Shown here piece by piece: positions 1 to 33,960 of a stretch of 60,000 nucleotides of DNA (within the stretch, counting starts at the first letter, position 1; every line of letters begins with the position of its first letter). A program made the translations under genes and the position numbers. The DNA lies in assembly GCA_012295275.1 (NCBI GenBank), contig CM022670.1, positions 10,098,083 to 10,158,082 of the forward strand. Reading direction: 5' to 3'. The notes beneath the pieces were generated by a model. It saw only the letters and a program-made list of their open reading frames with translations, searched no databases and was not told the DNA's origin. The DNA is from Chrysomallon squamiferum (Eukaryota > Mollusca > Gastropoda > Neomphalida > Peltospiridae).

Positions 1-501
1 TCTTTTAATACACGCATATTGGAAACTACAGACATATTATTGCAAATAAATAAGAAAAGAAATAAATTAATTTATGTACCAGTAATATCTAAATAGATAA
101 AATAAAATAAAATAAAATAAAATGAAAAAACAACTGGTAAAAAAAAGAAGAAAGTGAAAAAAAGTAAGTAGGGAAATAAGTAAATAATAAATTAGTTAAT
201 ATGTGGTAAATAAATAAAATGAATACAGTGGTGTTTTATTATTTTTATTTTTATTTTTATTGTTATTATTATTATTTTTAAATAAGCATATTAAATCAGA
301 AGAAAAACTGCAGGGATAATATTTTTTTTTCTTTTTTTTTTTTTTTAAGAAAAATGAAAAAGAAAAATTCAGCTAAATTATTTGAGTAAACTGATATTAT
401 TTTTAGCTAAGCTGAATCCATTTTCATAATTTTGTGTCTTGGTCAATTGTTTTTATAAATATAATATTTTAAATGTGAATTTTAAAAAATATATTTTTCA
501 G

Positions 502-5701
<5,200 letters not shown>

Positions 5702-6228
5702 CACTTCAGTACTTCTAAACAAACAGTGACAAACAAAAATAGAAATAACTAATTTGAAGAAGAACTGATCAGACAGTGAACAATATAAAGGGGAAAAAAA
5801 AAAGAAGTGAAATTATGTTTTAATTTTAAAATAAGAAATACAACAACAGAAAAACTGAGATTTTTGTCCTCTTCCTTTCTAGCTTTAAGACAAAGAATTG
5901 CCAGTTTCTCTACTAATTATCACAGTGGAATGTTATTATTATTATTTTGTTTATATATAGACACACACAGACAATCAAACTTTGATAAGTCGTGATGGAG
6001 TATTCAAATTTCAAACAGTTACTGCAGTTCAGATGGACAAATAGAGTACATTTCACATTTCTAAAGACGCTATTTGCTAAAACAAAAAATAAATAAGAGA
6101 CACAACTCAAATGAATTTTACATTAATATGTGCACTCACATGTGTACATGTATGAAAATGTGCTTGTTAAATATAAATGTTCTCATATTACCAAAAATAT
6201 TAATTAAAACATATATATATATATATAT

Positions 6229-6321
6229 GGTCAAACCTATCTATAGTAGCCACTCAAAAGTGATTCATAAAAAAAGATTAACTGTCCATAATAGACAGGA
6301 GGCTGTCAGAGAAGGTTTGAC
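6229..6321. mobile_element. Short MITE-like inverted-repeat element
   Basis: GGTCAAACCT at 6229 and its reverse complement AGGTTTGAC at 6313-6321 bound about 92 bp. Inside is a second palindrome, CTGTCcataataGACAG. The right flank is TA; the left flank is TG, as expected if one copy of a TA target duplication had mutated. There is no coding capacity. This is inferred to be a non-autonomous Tc1/mariner-type element. Confidence 0.5.
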
Positions 6322-7196
6322 TATAATCTATGATTCCAGAATCATAACAAATCCATTTAAAACAAAATATATATAGAACAGTATATCTTAATATGAAATA
6401 ATAGGCATCCTGTTTTAAATACAGTTAGTAAAAACAACAAACAAACAAAAGGTTGAGTTTAGTTTATTGGTTTAACAGAATGTATTATATGTACAACATT
6501 AGTATTAAGCTATCCCTACCCCCCAAAAAAATAAAAAAATTGTTTAACAAAATATAAATATTTCGACAATGCAACTTGGAAGAATAATGCAGTAACTCTA
6601 AAAGCACAGTATAAAATAAAAAAAAGGATTTGTTTTTTTATCAATACAAGTAAGTACTGAAGGCTATTTGTCATGTTCGTACAATATACAGCATAGTGTG
6701 TGTGTGTGTGTGTGCGTGTGCGTGTGCGTGTGTACATGAGTGTACACTTACCCTTGCTAGTTTTTATAATTATCTGCATAATCTACTGAAATGTAATACA
6801 CACAGCTCTGTACTAGGACATGATTTCAGAATTAATAAAATGCTGTATTAAATTTGTAGATTTAATAATGAATATATTAAAACTTTAATATAAAATTTGA
6901 AAATAAATAAATAAATAAATAAATAAATATATTTTTTAAATAAATCTTTTTTGTTTAATTAAGTAATTTATTTATATCTATTGTTATATTTTATTATTTT
7001 CATAATTTAATATTCTTTCATTTATTTAATAAAACTGCATAAATTATGACAGGTTTCTGTAAGCTAAAAACAAGACACTTTAATGTAAAACATCAATATA
7101 TCTAAATTTTTTGATAGATTTAAAATTTTCGTAAGTTAATCAGAATGTAATAATATAAACTGCATCATTAAGAACATAATTAAAACCATGGAATTA

Positions 7197-7204
<8 letters not shown>

Positions 7205-7248
<44 letters not shown>
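7205..7248. repeat. (AT)n microsatellite
   Basis: Uninterrupted TA dinucleotides. Confidence 0.95.
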
Positions 7249-7250
<2 letters not shown>

Positions 7251-7436
7251 CTGTGCAAAATACATATTATTTTAGATCACTGAGATGCTTAAATATACTT
7301 ATTAATTCAGCAATTGATGATTATGACATGAAATAATTTTAATAAAAATAAATTGTAAGTTTGTATGAAAAAAAAAAACGAAGATAAATTTGGAATGTAA
7401 ATCGAACAAAATAGTCTTAGGAATAAGTGTAAAGTA

Positions 7437-7545
7437 AAAATAGTCTATTTGGACTGTGCATTAAAAAAATAAAATCAAAATCAAAATAGTCTATTTGGAC
7501 TGAGTGTAAAAATCAAAATAGTCTATTTGGAATGAATGTAAAATT
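7437..7545. repeat. Short tandem repeat with unit around AAAATAGTCTATTTGGA
   Basis: AAAATAGTCTATTTGGA recurs near 7437, 7484 and 7515 with AT-rich spacers, and a degenerate copy (AATAGTCTTAGGAATAA) lies just upstream near 7410. It is intergenic. Confidence 0.7.
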
Positions 7546-10500
7546 AGAACAACAGTCTCAGTTTTGAATCTATAGTCATTGTTTTTATAATCATTTGATA
7601 TTTAAACACGTCCTGCATGATATTCGTAGCAAAACATAATAACTAACTTTCATTAATTATGCAGTTTCTATCCTTGAGCTTAATGTTTTTTTGTTGTTTC
7701 TTTTACCTCATCAACCATACTCTACAACTGGGAAATTAAACATTCAATGCATCATTAAAACAGATAAGCTGCACACTGAGGTGCAATTATTTAATACTAT
7801 CATGAATGCTAAAAAAAAATATATATATAATATGTCTGTCAGTATAGATTTTCCAGTGTAGAGTAATTATGAAATATTATGCAGTGTACTGGGTTTTTAT
7901 CATTTTGTTTCGAAGAACTGAGCAATAATTCAGAATTTAGGAAGTAATGAAATCATTGGAGTGATCATGCTTTGAGCATTATTTTATCAAACAATCTAAA
8001 CAATTTTTTTTTTTAACTTTTTATCATTTTGTTCAGCTAATGATTTTTGATTTAACTTGATAAAAAACTGTTTTATTCTTTTATTTACTCTTTTTTGATT
8101 TACCTTCACAAAAAACTTTTATCTTCAAATATGTTTCAAAACCACAACTTATACATCATTATAAATATTATACATATTAACAATTTTTTAAATGCTAAAA
8201 TTGTACTACTAAAATATATTTATTTTTTAAATAAATTTTTTAAGTTCTCTTGAAGATAAATATTTATTATAAAGAAATTTTTTTAAAAATAATCAATAGA
8301 TATCTTATTAGCATATTAATATTTCCATAACTGTGATTCTTAATAATATGATTTACAAGCAAAAGTATATACAGAAATAAATATTTAAAAAAACCCCCCA
8401 AAATTGGAATTAATAATAATATGATAATATAAAATATAAGTTTGCATTAAAAGCTAAATATTTACATTAACAATATTAAAAAAGTGGTAAATAACAAACA
8501 AAAGCAATTTAAAAAAAAAAAAAAAAAATTAATTAAAAAAAAATTAAAACTGGAATTTTATCATATCACACAATTAAAGCAAGGGTAGTGAACCATTTAG
8601 GAAACAAAAGAGGAGATAATTATATCAAAATATTTTTTCCCCCTCTTACCAGCTCATTATTAAATTCAAAAATAGAATTTGTTCAAATTCAATAGATAAC
8701 CCGAGAAAAAACTGATAAAAGCATATTTTAGTCATTTTGCTGTACAAAAGCAACAGTATTGTTTGACTGGTCTCTTGGATGTTATGTAACACCACATAGG
8801 TTCACCATCCCTGACTCAACATAATTTTGTAAAAAAACCAAAAGAACAGGAAAAAACAAAAGAAGAATACAAAAGAACTACAGATATTTAAACACTCAAA
8901 TTACAAAAGAACAATAAGAAATAATTGTATATATACTACAAACATTATTCTCAACAAAAAAAGGATCTTTAAGAAAAAAACATGTAAGTTTATAGACTTT
9001 TCAGCACTGAAGCTTTAAGCAGTAATCGATCATTTTAAATATGGATTTGATCACCAACAATAACAACAAAAAAAAACTATGTAAGAACTATTTGTACTTT
9101 AAATATTATCATTCACCAAATAAAACATATGTACTTCAAAAACAAATAAAATTACTAATAATCACGAAAATACAATAAAATGAAATTCTGTTTGCCGATT
9201 TCATAAGAAATGAATGAATCAAGAATTTAAAAACAAAATCCTTTTTGCTTTGTGAATGCTACACTCATAATCATTGCACTATACAGATATACACTAATTT
9301 CAACTACCACAGGGATATTTAAAAAAAAAAAAAAAAAAACCATCAGAAACATCTGTGGCAGAATTTACCAAGCATGTACGTTCCAAAGACTGGTTTTATT
9401 TCTGATTTCAAAATGATTTGCAAAATAAAAAAAAGATAGTAAATATATGTTTTAGTTCTTTTATTGTTGTTTTTATTGCTGAAATACAAACTACACAACA
9501 AGGAGATTATAAAAAATTAAAAAATGTAAATTTTCATTGCTTATTACCGTAGGTCTAGTATGCAATAATAAATCAGCATTCTGGCTGATTTTCAAAATGT
9601 CTCTACTATTCTGGATTACAGTAAAATGAAATCAACACTGCTAAGAATCCTAAATTATTATAATTTAGTAATTATAAAGTATGCAATAAAATTGCAAAAA
9701 AACAAAAAAACAAAAACATTTTTTTTTTTTTTTTTATAAATAAATAATTAAATAAAAAAAAAAAGATAAAAAAAAAGTAAAAAATGATCTAAAAGAATTA
9801 ATCTCAATTAAAAACTGTAAGTTCGTATAGTTAATAAACTCAACACAATTTTTTTATTAAAATAAGCAACTAAGAATAAAAACTGTGAGAAGTATATTAA
9901 GTTAAAGGTATTGGATTTATATGTAGGGGATAATTTTAAGCATTTTTTTTTTAATATTAGTTTTATTCAAGAATTTCCTTCAAAAAAGAAATAATAATAA
10001 AGTCTGTTATCACAAGTGTATGGTTTCAAAATACTTTGATTATCACTTGCATAGTTTCCAAATTAGAGCACTGATCAGACACTCTGGAAAGACAGAGAAT
10101 AAAATAAAATAAATAAATAAATAAATACTGTATTAAGTATGTAAATTCAATAGTGAATATGTTAAAACTTTAATTTATTATGATAAAATTTAGCAGTATT
10201 AACAGTAGTAGTGGTAGTAACACTAGTAGTAATACAAGTAGTAGTACCAGTATCGGTATAGTAATAATAGTTTTAGATGTAGTATAGTAATAGTGTACTG
10301 GAAATAGTAGTATTGCAATAATATAGTACTTGTAGTGGTAGTGGAATACTTGAATAGTAATAATAATAGTAGTGTAGTGATTAAGAAAGAAATAGTGGCA
10401 GTAATAGTAATGGTAATAGTTGAAGTATAGAAATAGCATACTGGTAGTAGTTGTAGGTAAAATGTTTTAACAGTATAGTAGTACAGTAGCATGCTAGTAG

Positions 10501-10847
10501 TGGTCAAAGTATACTAATAGTATAATAATAGTAGTATGTATATATATATATACAAATGTGTCATCAAGATATCACAGTTTGACTGTATTACACATTTGCT
10601 GTCATTAATTCTTAAGTGGTAAAGAATTTAAAATTTCTAAAAAAAACATTTTTTTTTTTTAAATGACAAAATATATCACAAAAGCAATAATTAAGTGTCA
10701 CACACACACAGAGAGACACATACACACAGTCAACCAAGAATGTCACTGTATTACTGTTATTGCTGTGTTATTTTCAAAATGTTGAAGAATTTAAATTTAT
10801 TAAAAAAATGAGAAGAAAAGACTAATACTTTTTTTTTTTTTTTACCT

Positions 10848-19581
<8,734 letters not shown>

Positions 19582-19718
19582 TATTTAGTGTCGTTGAAGT
19601 TCTAGTTTAGTGGAAGTTTCAAAGTGAAGTTTAAAAATGATGCCGAACTTGAGGTGTCACGTGATTCTGAGTTTTTTCATCTTTAGGTCAACAAATGAAT
19701 GGAGTTTCTTTTAGCTTT
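19582..19718 (-). other. Gene A 5' UTR part next to the start codon
   Basis: Upstream of the ATG the sense strand has a strong acceptor, attctctcctgtccacag, ending at 19719. The start-codon exon therefore probably begins at 19718 and an intron interrupts the 5' UTR. Confidence 0.5.
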
Positions 19719-21864
19719 CTGTGGACAGGAGAGAATAATCTGTTAGAAACGTGAATGAACGTTTAATTGTTTGGTGATACATTTACATTATCAGTCTTTA
19801 TTTCATAACAAACATATATTTTTACTAAAATATCCTTTATGAAGAAGAGAAAGAGACCGATCTGGTTGAGAGAGAGAAATAGAATGTTTTTTAAAAAGAC
19901 CGAAAGATAGATAGACAGATATACATATATATATATATATAGACAGAAGATAGCGAGATAAATAAATGACCTGTCAGCTATTTAATAAGTATTAACATTA
20001 CTGATTGTCAAACACATGATTATTGATTTAATGAAGATATGAGAAACCACTGCAGTAATTTTGTCATTGAGCAGCAAGGTATCTTTTAATGCACCTATAA
20101 ATGGAGAACAAATACTTTGTACCATCATAACTGAAATCTCTTTTTTTCAGTAACTGATATATAAGAAAATACTAAAAAAAGCGAATTTAACAAATATAAA
20201 TAAAAGATGATCTAAATGTGACAAAAAAGTATTCATGTACATTGTTCTTTAAACTGCAAATACATGAAAGAAAGAAAACTTTAATAAAGTATTCTACCAG
20301 TTATAAATAATGTTTATCTTACTAATTATTTTATTATACACTTTTTATAAATAATTAATGAGGTTAACTACTGCAATAATAATAATAATAATAATGATAA
20401 TTATAATAATAATATAAAGAACTACATCAGTAATAATCCAATTTACATTTAAAAGAAAACACATGCTCTAAATGTCTTTCTGAATGAGTATACGCACGTG
20501 CACACACACACACACACACACATTCTAGTATGCATGCATGCATAAAGGATTATATTATTCTTTAATAAAAAATACCATAGTTAAACTTTCAGAGACCATT
20601 TATAAAAAATAAAAAAGAAGAAGAAGAAGAAGAAGAAAAAAAAACACTCTCACCTTTTCCCAAACATCCAAAACACAGGGGTATCAACACAATCATGACA
20701 ATTTTTTTTAGAAATATTAAACATAATGTAACAACATGGCTAATAAGGTCAACAAAGCCCAGCCCAGTGCAAAACGTTGTTGACATAATGAGTGATATAC
20801 AATATCACGCATATGTTACATGCAGATTAAGTTCCTGGTCAGAACCAATGATATACATACTCTTTGTTGCCAAACTGTTATGTTAGACGTTGGCAAAGGC
20901 TGGTTTATCAAGATAACAGTATAAGGTCCTGTTAATATCATTATGAAGAAAATGCTGTGGTTTTTGTGTTGTTTCTTTGTTTCTTTTATTTTTGGGGGGT
21001 GTTGGGGGGTAGTGGTAAAATTATGTAAATGAATGTAAAATAAATAAAATAAATTAATAATAACAAAAGCAAAATAAAATGAATAAAAATGGTTATATTA
21101 TTAAAATAAATAAGCGAGCATACAATTTTGGCATTAAAATAAACAAACAGTCAAATAAATAAATAAATAAATTTAATATTGCAATAAACAAATGAACAGA
21201 TAAGTAAGTAAGTAAGTAAATAAATAAACGATCAAAATAATTTTAATAAGAACAATAATCATAAAAATAAACTATATGAATAAATACATAGCAAAAAAAA
21301 AAAAGAATTTTTTTAATTAAAGAAATATAGTTCTAGAGAAACCGCAAAATAAAAATTAGTTCACTTTTTTAAAACACATTTCTGATTAGTGATAATAACT
21401 GGGTGAAAAAAAATTTACAACGAAAACAATAATAAAATATAAAATATAAGATATATATATATAAAATATAATTATTGTAACAAAATGAAAAATATGTCAC
21501 ATGCTGTAACACAGAAAATGAATTATGCTTACCTTTTATAAAAAGGACTGAATAATTAATGAAAATTGATAGACGGAATCCAAAATGTTTTGAAATTTAG
21601 AAAATAAATAAATAAATAAATAATAATAATAAAATATCTGTATTATAATTAAAATAAATTAAGACAGAGTGTAAATGAGAGTTGATACTAATGACCAGCT
21701 GGGAACGCTGTTGTTATTCAAATGAATCACACTCTTTAACAAAGTTTCATCGCCTTAATAGTCACATTTCCTGTGTCATAACAATGTCCCATGCACTTCC
21801 TGGTTTCTTCAAATTGCACATGATGAAAATAACCCCAAACACAATCATTTCATATGAGTCTGAG

Positions 21865-21907
<43 letters not shown>

Positions 21908-22016
21908 CACAAATCTGTTTGTATGTGTGTATATGTATGTATTCAGATATTTATGTCTGTATATGCATATGAATGTATACATGTCTATAGGTATGTATAA
22001 ACATTACATGCATACC

Positions 22017-22059
<43 letters not shown>

Positions 22060-23351
22060 ACATTCATGTATGCATTTATCTAAAGAGACAAAGAAAAATG
22101 TAGGCTTCAGTTCTAACACATAACAAATATATCTCTTAAGAATAATAACCAGGTGATCAATATTTTGACATATACATTTAATCTACATACACGAACACCT
22201 AAACATAGACACAAAGACCTCAACACACAATAATAATACAGTAAATTATTTTTATATTTGTAATAAATTAAATAAGGATTTATTTATATTTACTGAAAGA
22301 AAGATATATATATATCTAAAAAATAACAATTTTTATTTTCACTCATTGAAAATAAAGATAAAATCTTTTTTTTTTTTTTAAATCTGAATAAATAAATAAT
22401 CACAAATAGGCTGTTTTTTGTTGAAACTAAATTCCATATAAATGTTTGTGATGCAACACAGACATAAGGTTAAGAAACCCAAAATTATTTTGTTAATTTT
22501 GTATTTTTATTTGACTGACGTTGCTTAATCTTTGTTCCTGATAATTATATAAAAAGAAAATTTATTTGTAGATAAAAATCTTAAGATTTAATTTATATAT
22601 TAATTTTAGTATTTTATACAAGTATTTTATATTTATTTTCTATATGTATACTTTATCAGTTTTATGTAGTAGTACATAATTATGATAATCAATTTTATTT
22701 AAAATGTAACTAAGTAAATAAAATTCAGTCAAAATGAGAATAATTTTTCTAAAGAAAACAATTAAATAATAACATTATCATCATCATCATCTCATAATCA
22801 ATACTCAGTTTTAGTAATTTACTTCATAATTTTCTATTTATATATTATTTTCAATATTTATAGTTTAAACAATGTTTTTAAATATATATATTTTTTTCTG
22901 TTCTTCAGTGCAGTGCCTCTTCATATTGTTTTATTACCGTACAGACATAAATCCTTAAGAAAGTCAGAAAAACTACCATCATTTTTTATGATTAAATCAC
23001 ATTAAAAGTTTTTTTTATATTATTATAATTTTGTTTTCTTATTAAAAAGAATTTTTTTTTTTTTCTCCAGATATTACCTATTAATCTTTCATATTTCACA
23101 ACAGAATTCCTATTTTAACAAACTGTATTCTTGCCATCAGCTTACTGCGAACAAGGAAGTAATAAAATAGTAGAAAAAAAAAATAAAAGATAAAAATATC
23201 TATCAATCGTTGTCAAAGTAAAAACTTTTATTCGTCTCTTCAACACACCCCCAGTCTAATAATGTGCGTTTTGATTACATATAAAATGTATGAAGTTATA
23301 AAAGTTTATAAAAAGTGAGTTTTAAATAGTAAAATAACGAAATAAACTTAC
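19719..23351 (-). other. Probable 5'-UTR intron or upstream flank of gene A
   Basis: No coding exon is recognised. It contains (AC)n near 20503-20521, a GAA run near 20619-20640, AAAT/AAGT repeats around 21140-21220, and two (TG)n arrays at about 21867-21904 and 22021-22058 separated by TATG-rich DNA. Open frames here translate to repeats. Confidence 0.55.
21867..22058. repeat. Paired (TG)n arrays
   Basis: Two TG microsatellites of about 38 bp each flank a TATG/TGTA-rich spacer. An open frame through them is an artefact. Confidence 0.9.
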
Positions 23352-23510
23352 TGAGAGTTGGCAAACGTCCCCTTCCTTCAGTACAGAGGTAGCAACTAGG
23401 AAGTTCTTTTGACCTACTGACCTCGATAGGACAAAAGTTTAATACAGGAAGTTCAAAGGTAATAGATTGGTCGCCTGTTAATTCTTGTAATAGAAGCGTA
23501 GCAAAATGAG
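23352..23510 (-). promoter_or_regulatory. Candidate non-coding first exon and promoter region of gene A
   Basis: A segment of higher GC and complexity ends, on the minus strand, in a near-consensus donor (CTCTCA|GTAAGT). It contains GGAAGT-type ETS-like words. Position and orientation fit a first exon spliced to 19718, but the 5' limit cannot be seen. Confidence 0.3.
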
Positions 23511-23920
23511 AATACTTAGCGGGAATATAAATAAACAAATAAAATAAAATTAAGTAAAAAATAAATAAATAACAACCGACCAAACAAGCAAGTAAACAAC
23601 AAAAACAACAACAACAACAATAATAATAATAATCATGAAAAGAGAAAAGAATTTAAAAAAAAGAAAATGAAATAAATTAATTAAACGTCAATCGTTTGAT
23701 CCAATTGGAAACATTTTAAATTTTCCTTTTAATCTTGATTTCATGGTGTATTAAAATAATAAATTAAAATTTAGGATGAATAATTCATGTTACTTCAATA
23801 GATATATTTTAATTTTATTTAATTTTTTATATTAGTATATTCTTATTAACTACAAATAAATAATGCATAATACATATTTTGAAAAAACCCCACCAGAAAT
23901 CCACATAAAAATCCACATAT

Positions 23921-23970
23921 ATAAACAAACAAACAAACAAACAAACAAACAAACAAACAAACAAACAAAC
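23921..23970. repeat. (AAAC)n microsatellite
   Basis: Twelve or so uninterrupted AAAC units. Confidence 0.95.
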
Positions 23971-24040
23971 AATAAATAAATAAATTATGTTTAATCAGAT
24001 ATTAAGGATTATAAAAGAACATTATTACTGACATGTTTTA

Positions 24041-24240
24041 GAATGACTGGTTTTATAAATTACTCTGTATTCAATTAGCAATAGGAAACACTGACAGGCA
24101 TCTTTCCAGAAACAGGATAACTTTAGATAAACCAGTAGTCTATCTCTGACTGGAACGGGAAACAGACATAGTCGGATCCACCATGAACAAAGAATATATC
24201 CAGCAATCCATTGCACTGCATATGTAATCACTAAGCTACA
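24041..24240 (-). mobile_element. Degenerate tRNA-headed V-SINE-like element
   Basis: On the minus strand it begins TGTAGCTTAGTGATTA, an A-box-like tRNA head, with a poor B box (GGTGGATCC). CGTTCCAGTCAG, then TACTGGTTTATC, TTATCCTGTTTCTGG and TTGCTAATTGAATA follow. The order and wording resemble a SINE core I recall from many mollusc sequences (CGTTCCAGCCAG...CTGGTAT...ATCCTGT...TGCTGCTAATCG). It is heavily mutated, and the open frame across it is not a gene. Confidence 0.5.
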
Positions 24241-25739
24241 TAGTCTACATTTCCTTTATTCAGTACAACAGCTATAAGATTATAGAGAGATTAATAACAT
24301 TTATAATATTCATCATAAGCTGTTTTTTAGTCCTTCTCTACTTACATGCTTATAATTATTTAATTCTTATTCAACAAAAAAAGATTGAGCATCCTTACGT
24401 ATGTATGTATGTGTATATGCAATTATGTACGCATGTATGTGTGTGTGTATATATGCGTGATGTATATGTGTTTATCACTATGTATGAAAGTTTATGTATC
24501 CAGTACAGAAAGGTTAAGATAAAAGCAGTATATTTCTGAATAAAATATTACTTCATTTTGAAGTGAGACTGTACTCAGCAAATTGAGTTTTTGTCAATAA
24601 ATAAATAAATTGAGTAAATATATAAATAAAAAAAGAAGTGTTATTATACAAGAGTATCATGTATGGGAGTATAAGCACGTGTGATTTGTATTTTAAATTC
24701 AACAATAAAATAATTAGATTTAAAAAATGTAGTTAAATGCGGATTCAAAAGTGGAGGGAGAAAATATAATTTAGTTTGAGCAATAAATTAAATATTTACT
24801 TTGTTGTTTCTCATGTACATTTTGCGCAAACATTGTAACTATTACACAGACACAAATGCAGATGGATATTATATTAAAACCTTTATTACAGCATTGGTCT
24901 CTTTTAAAAAAATAAATAAAAAAAGAAACAAAAAAACCAACAAAACAACAAATGAGCCTGATAACAATAATAAAAGCACAAAGAACAAAAATTAATTGTG
25001 GATAATATATTTGGAGAAAGAATGCACATAGTATTGTGAATGCTTACAATAAAAAAATATCAGTTATTAATGCAGTTTTAGAACTATTATTTAATTATAT
25101 GCATACATATGTAATATATAATACTACCAAAGATATATATATATATAGTGTTAAAAATGCTGTGAGAAAAAGATTTAATATATTTTCTAAATATACCTTT
25201 ACAAATGATCAATTATACTGAGCAAGTATATCATTTAAATAAATAAACAAATAAATTTTAAAAATCAGCAGTTTCATTTAGAATGGAAATTATGACATTA
25301 TTAAAATAATAATAAAAAATGCTAAACTGCGAACGGTCTGAAATGAATTAATGATAAAATATTTTTAATCATGTCAAAATTCCGTAAAAGTATAATAATA
25401 ATAATAATAATAATAATAAAATAAATAATGAATAGTAATAATAACAATAAATGAATGTACAATAAATTAACAATAAAATAATAATAATAATGATTTAAAC
25501 AAGAACAACAACTAAATAGTGTAAGTCCACTGATTAGTTGCAGTTACATTTTGTCATATTTTTATTATTATTATTAATTCTTCTTCATTTCTATATATGT
25601 ATCCATATATAATATTTTCTTTTAATTCAGTCAGGAAAAATTATAATAATATCTAAATATACTGTCACAGATATACAACATACAGTCCACTATGACTGAC
25701 AAATATATAATTCAACATCTTGGAATAACTGACAAGATA

Positions 25740-25770
<31 letters not shown>

Positions 25771-26337
25771 TCTCTCTCTCATTCACATGATAAAAGATAA
25801 CTATTTAATTAAATATAAAGACTATATTTGGAGAACTTAAAGCAAACAAAAACTATTTTTTTGTTTTTGTTATAAAAATCTTTACTAATGACATAAAATT
25901 CTGTCTTGGCTCTCAGATTAACCGTTGTTCTAAGTATGCACTGATGCAGAAGAAAAGCAAGGGTCATTCAGTCCTTTCCCGATGTTTCTTTTTACATTTT
26001 GTAAAAAAAACTCCTTTATCATTCGAAATTATTTTCCACCACACTGGTGCTGCCATACTTTTAGTGAAATCCAGCATTTGCTATTTGTGTGCCAGTGTGT
26101 GTTATGTTAGCAGTATACAAGTATGTTTGTGTGTATGACTGTATGTATGTAAGTATATTTGTATGTGTGTCTGTGTGTGTATGTGTAAGTATGTGTGAGT
26201 CTCTCCATGTGTATATAAGTGTATGTGTGCTTGTATGAATGTATGTATGTATGCATTCTTTTCATATCTACCAAGAAATTTGTCTGACTTGTTTCTTTTT
26301 TGTTCTTAAGATGATTTTTTGCTGTAAAAGAAAGACA

Positions 26338-32573
<6,236 letters not shown>

Positions 32574-32589
32574 CACGACAAAATGTAGA

Positions 32590-33279
32590 CTGCGTAAAAT
32601 AATAATAATAATAATAGTGGTAGCAGTAATAGAAGGAGTAGTAGTTGTAGTAGTGTTAGTATTAGTAGTAATAGTAGTAGTAATAATAATAATAATTATA
32701 ATAATAGTAACAATAACCATCATCATCACAACAACAGTTTTAATTAGTAAAAGAATAAGTAACAACAATAAAAATTTTAAACTAAAAATCATAGTCATCT
32801 ATTTCATTAAATGTTTCTTTTGGGTACATTTGTGTGTATGTATGTATGTGTGTATACCTATTTCAAATACTTCCAAACACACAGTTTTTGTAAATGGTTT
32901 TGGCCTGTACTTTCCAAATAGTCAGTAATCACCTGTGTCTACAGCGTCTCGATTGGTTAGTTACCGTAAAGGGGAATATTTTTATTTTTTAAAAAGGAAG
33001 TTCAGAATTCAAAGGTGCTCTGCTTCACTGGATTTGTTTTATTCACTAAGCATATTTACAATACAGAAAGGTTGTTATGAATGCAGTCGCGTTATATTTC
33101 TACATGCTGTAATATTTAATACATTTTGAAGCAAGATAACAATTAACGGATTTTTCTTCTTATAAACTCGAGCATGTGTCTGCTATTTCATAAAAAAAAA
33201 AACAACAACAACAGTGCAACAGCACAACAACAAAACATACTAACACTCACACAATAACAAAAAAATAAACCCACCAACA

Positions 33280-33339
<60 letters not shown>

Positions 33340-33716
33340 TAGGCACCTCGATCTCAAACAAACAATTTCTTTGTGTGTATTTCAGGTTTTTTTAACAGCT
33401 CCACATTTTTTTAAATATGTATTATTTAAAATTTGTAAGAAGTTACGTATGTATGTATCGGTGGATGTCTGTATGTATTCATATATGTCTGTCTGTATGT
33501 CTGTACGTATGTGTGGATGTGTATATACGAACTAAAACACGAACATCGATCAAAGATGACGCAAAGATCTCTGACTCTAAATCACGTAAGTAAAACTTGA
33601 CACGTGAAAACAAGAGCCTGCTATCGTCAATTACTATGCAACGTCTCCTGTACCTCGCTACCGATTTAAAACAAACAGTGACTGAAGATAAAATATCTAA
33701 GAATACAAACACTTAC
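32590..33716 (-). other. Probable 5'-UTR intron of gene B
   Basis: It contains (TAA/TAG)n (about 32600-32700), TATG-rich DNA (about 32835-32850) and (CT)n (about 33281-33337). No coding exon recognised; plus-strand open frames are triplet-repeat artefacts. Confidence 0.5.
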
Positions 33717-33960
33717 CTTGCTTTACAGGTAAGTTCAGAAACAGGTCTGTGATGATCTGAGGCAAAAATGTATTTTATTTTTCCAGGCTGTGTAAAGTTT
33801 GCTAACAGTTAACAGCTAAAAACACTTCAATAAGCAGGTTTCAGCGACTTGAAAGGAATAGCATTCAATGACAAAGTCCGCTTTTTAAATTAACTTCCTG
33901 ATTTAGACTACCAATACATACCCCGATAACTGTAACACTATCTCAGTGACCTACTAGTTT
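33717..33960 (-). promoter_or_regulatory. Candidate non-coding first exon of gene B
   Basis: On the minus strand a near-perfect donor, GCAAG|GTAAGT, ends a locally more complex segment. It would splice to the acceptor at 32590. The transcription start is not visible. Confidence 0.35.

Larger units (their letters stand above)
5702..10847. other. Convergent intergenic region between GCKR and kinase gene A
   Basis: I see no protein-coding gene. It holds the 3' flanks of two convergent genes, a small inverted-repeat element (6229-6321), TG/CG repeats (about 6696-6733), (AT)n (about 7205-7248), a short tandem repeat (7437-7545), many poly(A) runs, and degenerate TAG/GTA triplet DNA (about 10195-10535). 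The open frames in the last stretch are triplet artefacts. Confidence 0.7.
23511..26337. other. Intergenic region between genes A and B
   Basis: No gene is recognised. It holds an (AAAC)n array (about 23921-23970), a degenerate SINE-like copy (24041-24240), TATG-rich DNA (about 24390-24470), AAT repeats (about 25390-25490), (AC)n with (TC)n (about 25744-25780) and TATG-rich DNA (about 26110-26250). It includes the 3' flank of gene B. Confidence 0.65.

Noticed and set aside
10170-10507. Two overlapping minus-strand frames with Leu/Tyr/Thr repeats
   Set aside because: They arise from degenerate TAG/GTA triplet repeats.
33601-33606. CACGTG E-boxes near the 5' parts of genes A (19658), B (33601) and C (49870)
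   Set aside because: Several CACGTG are expected by chance in 60 kb at this composition and others occur away from genes, so a shared regulatory code is not supported.
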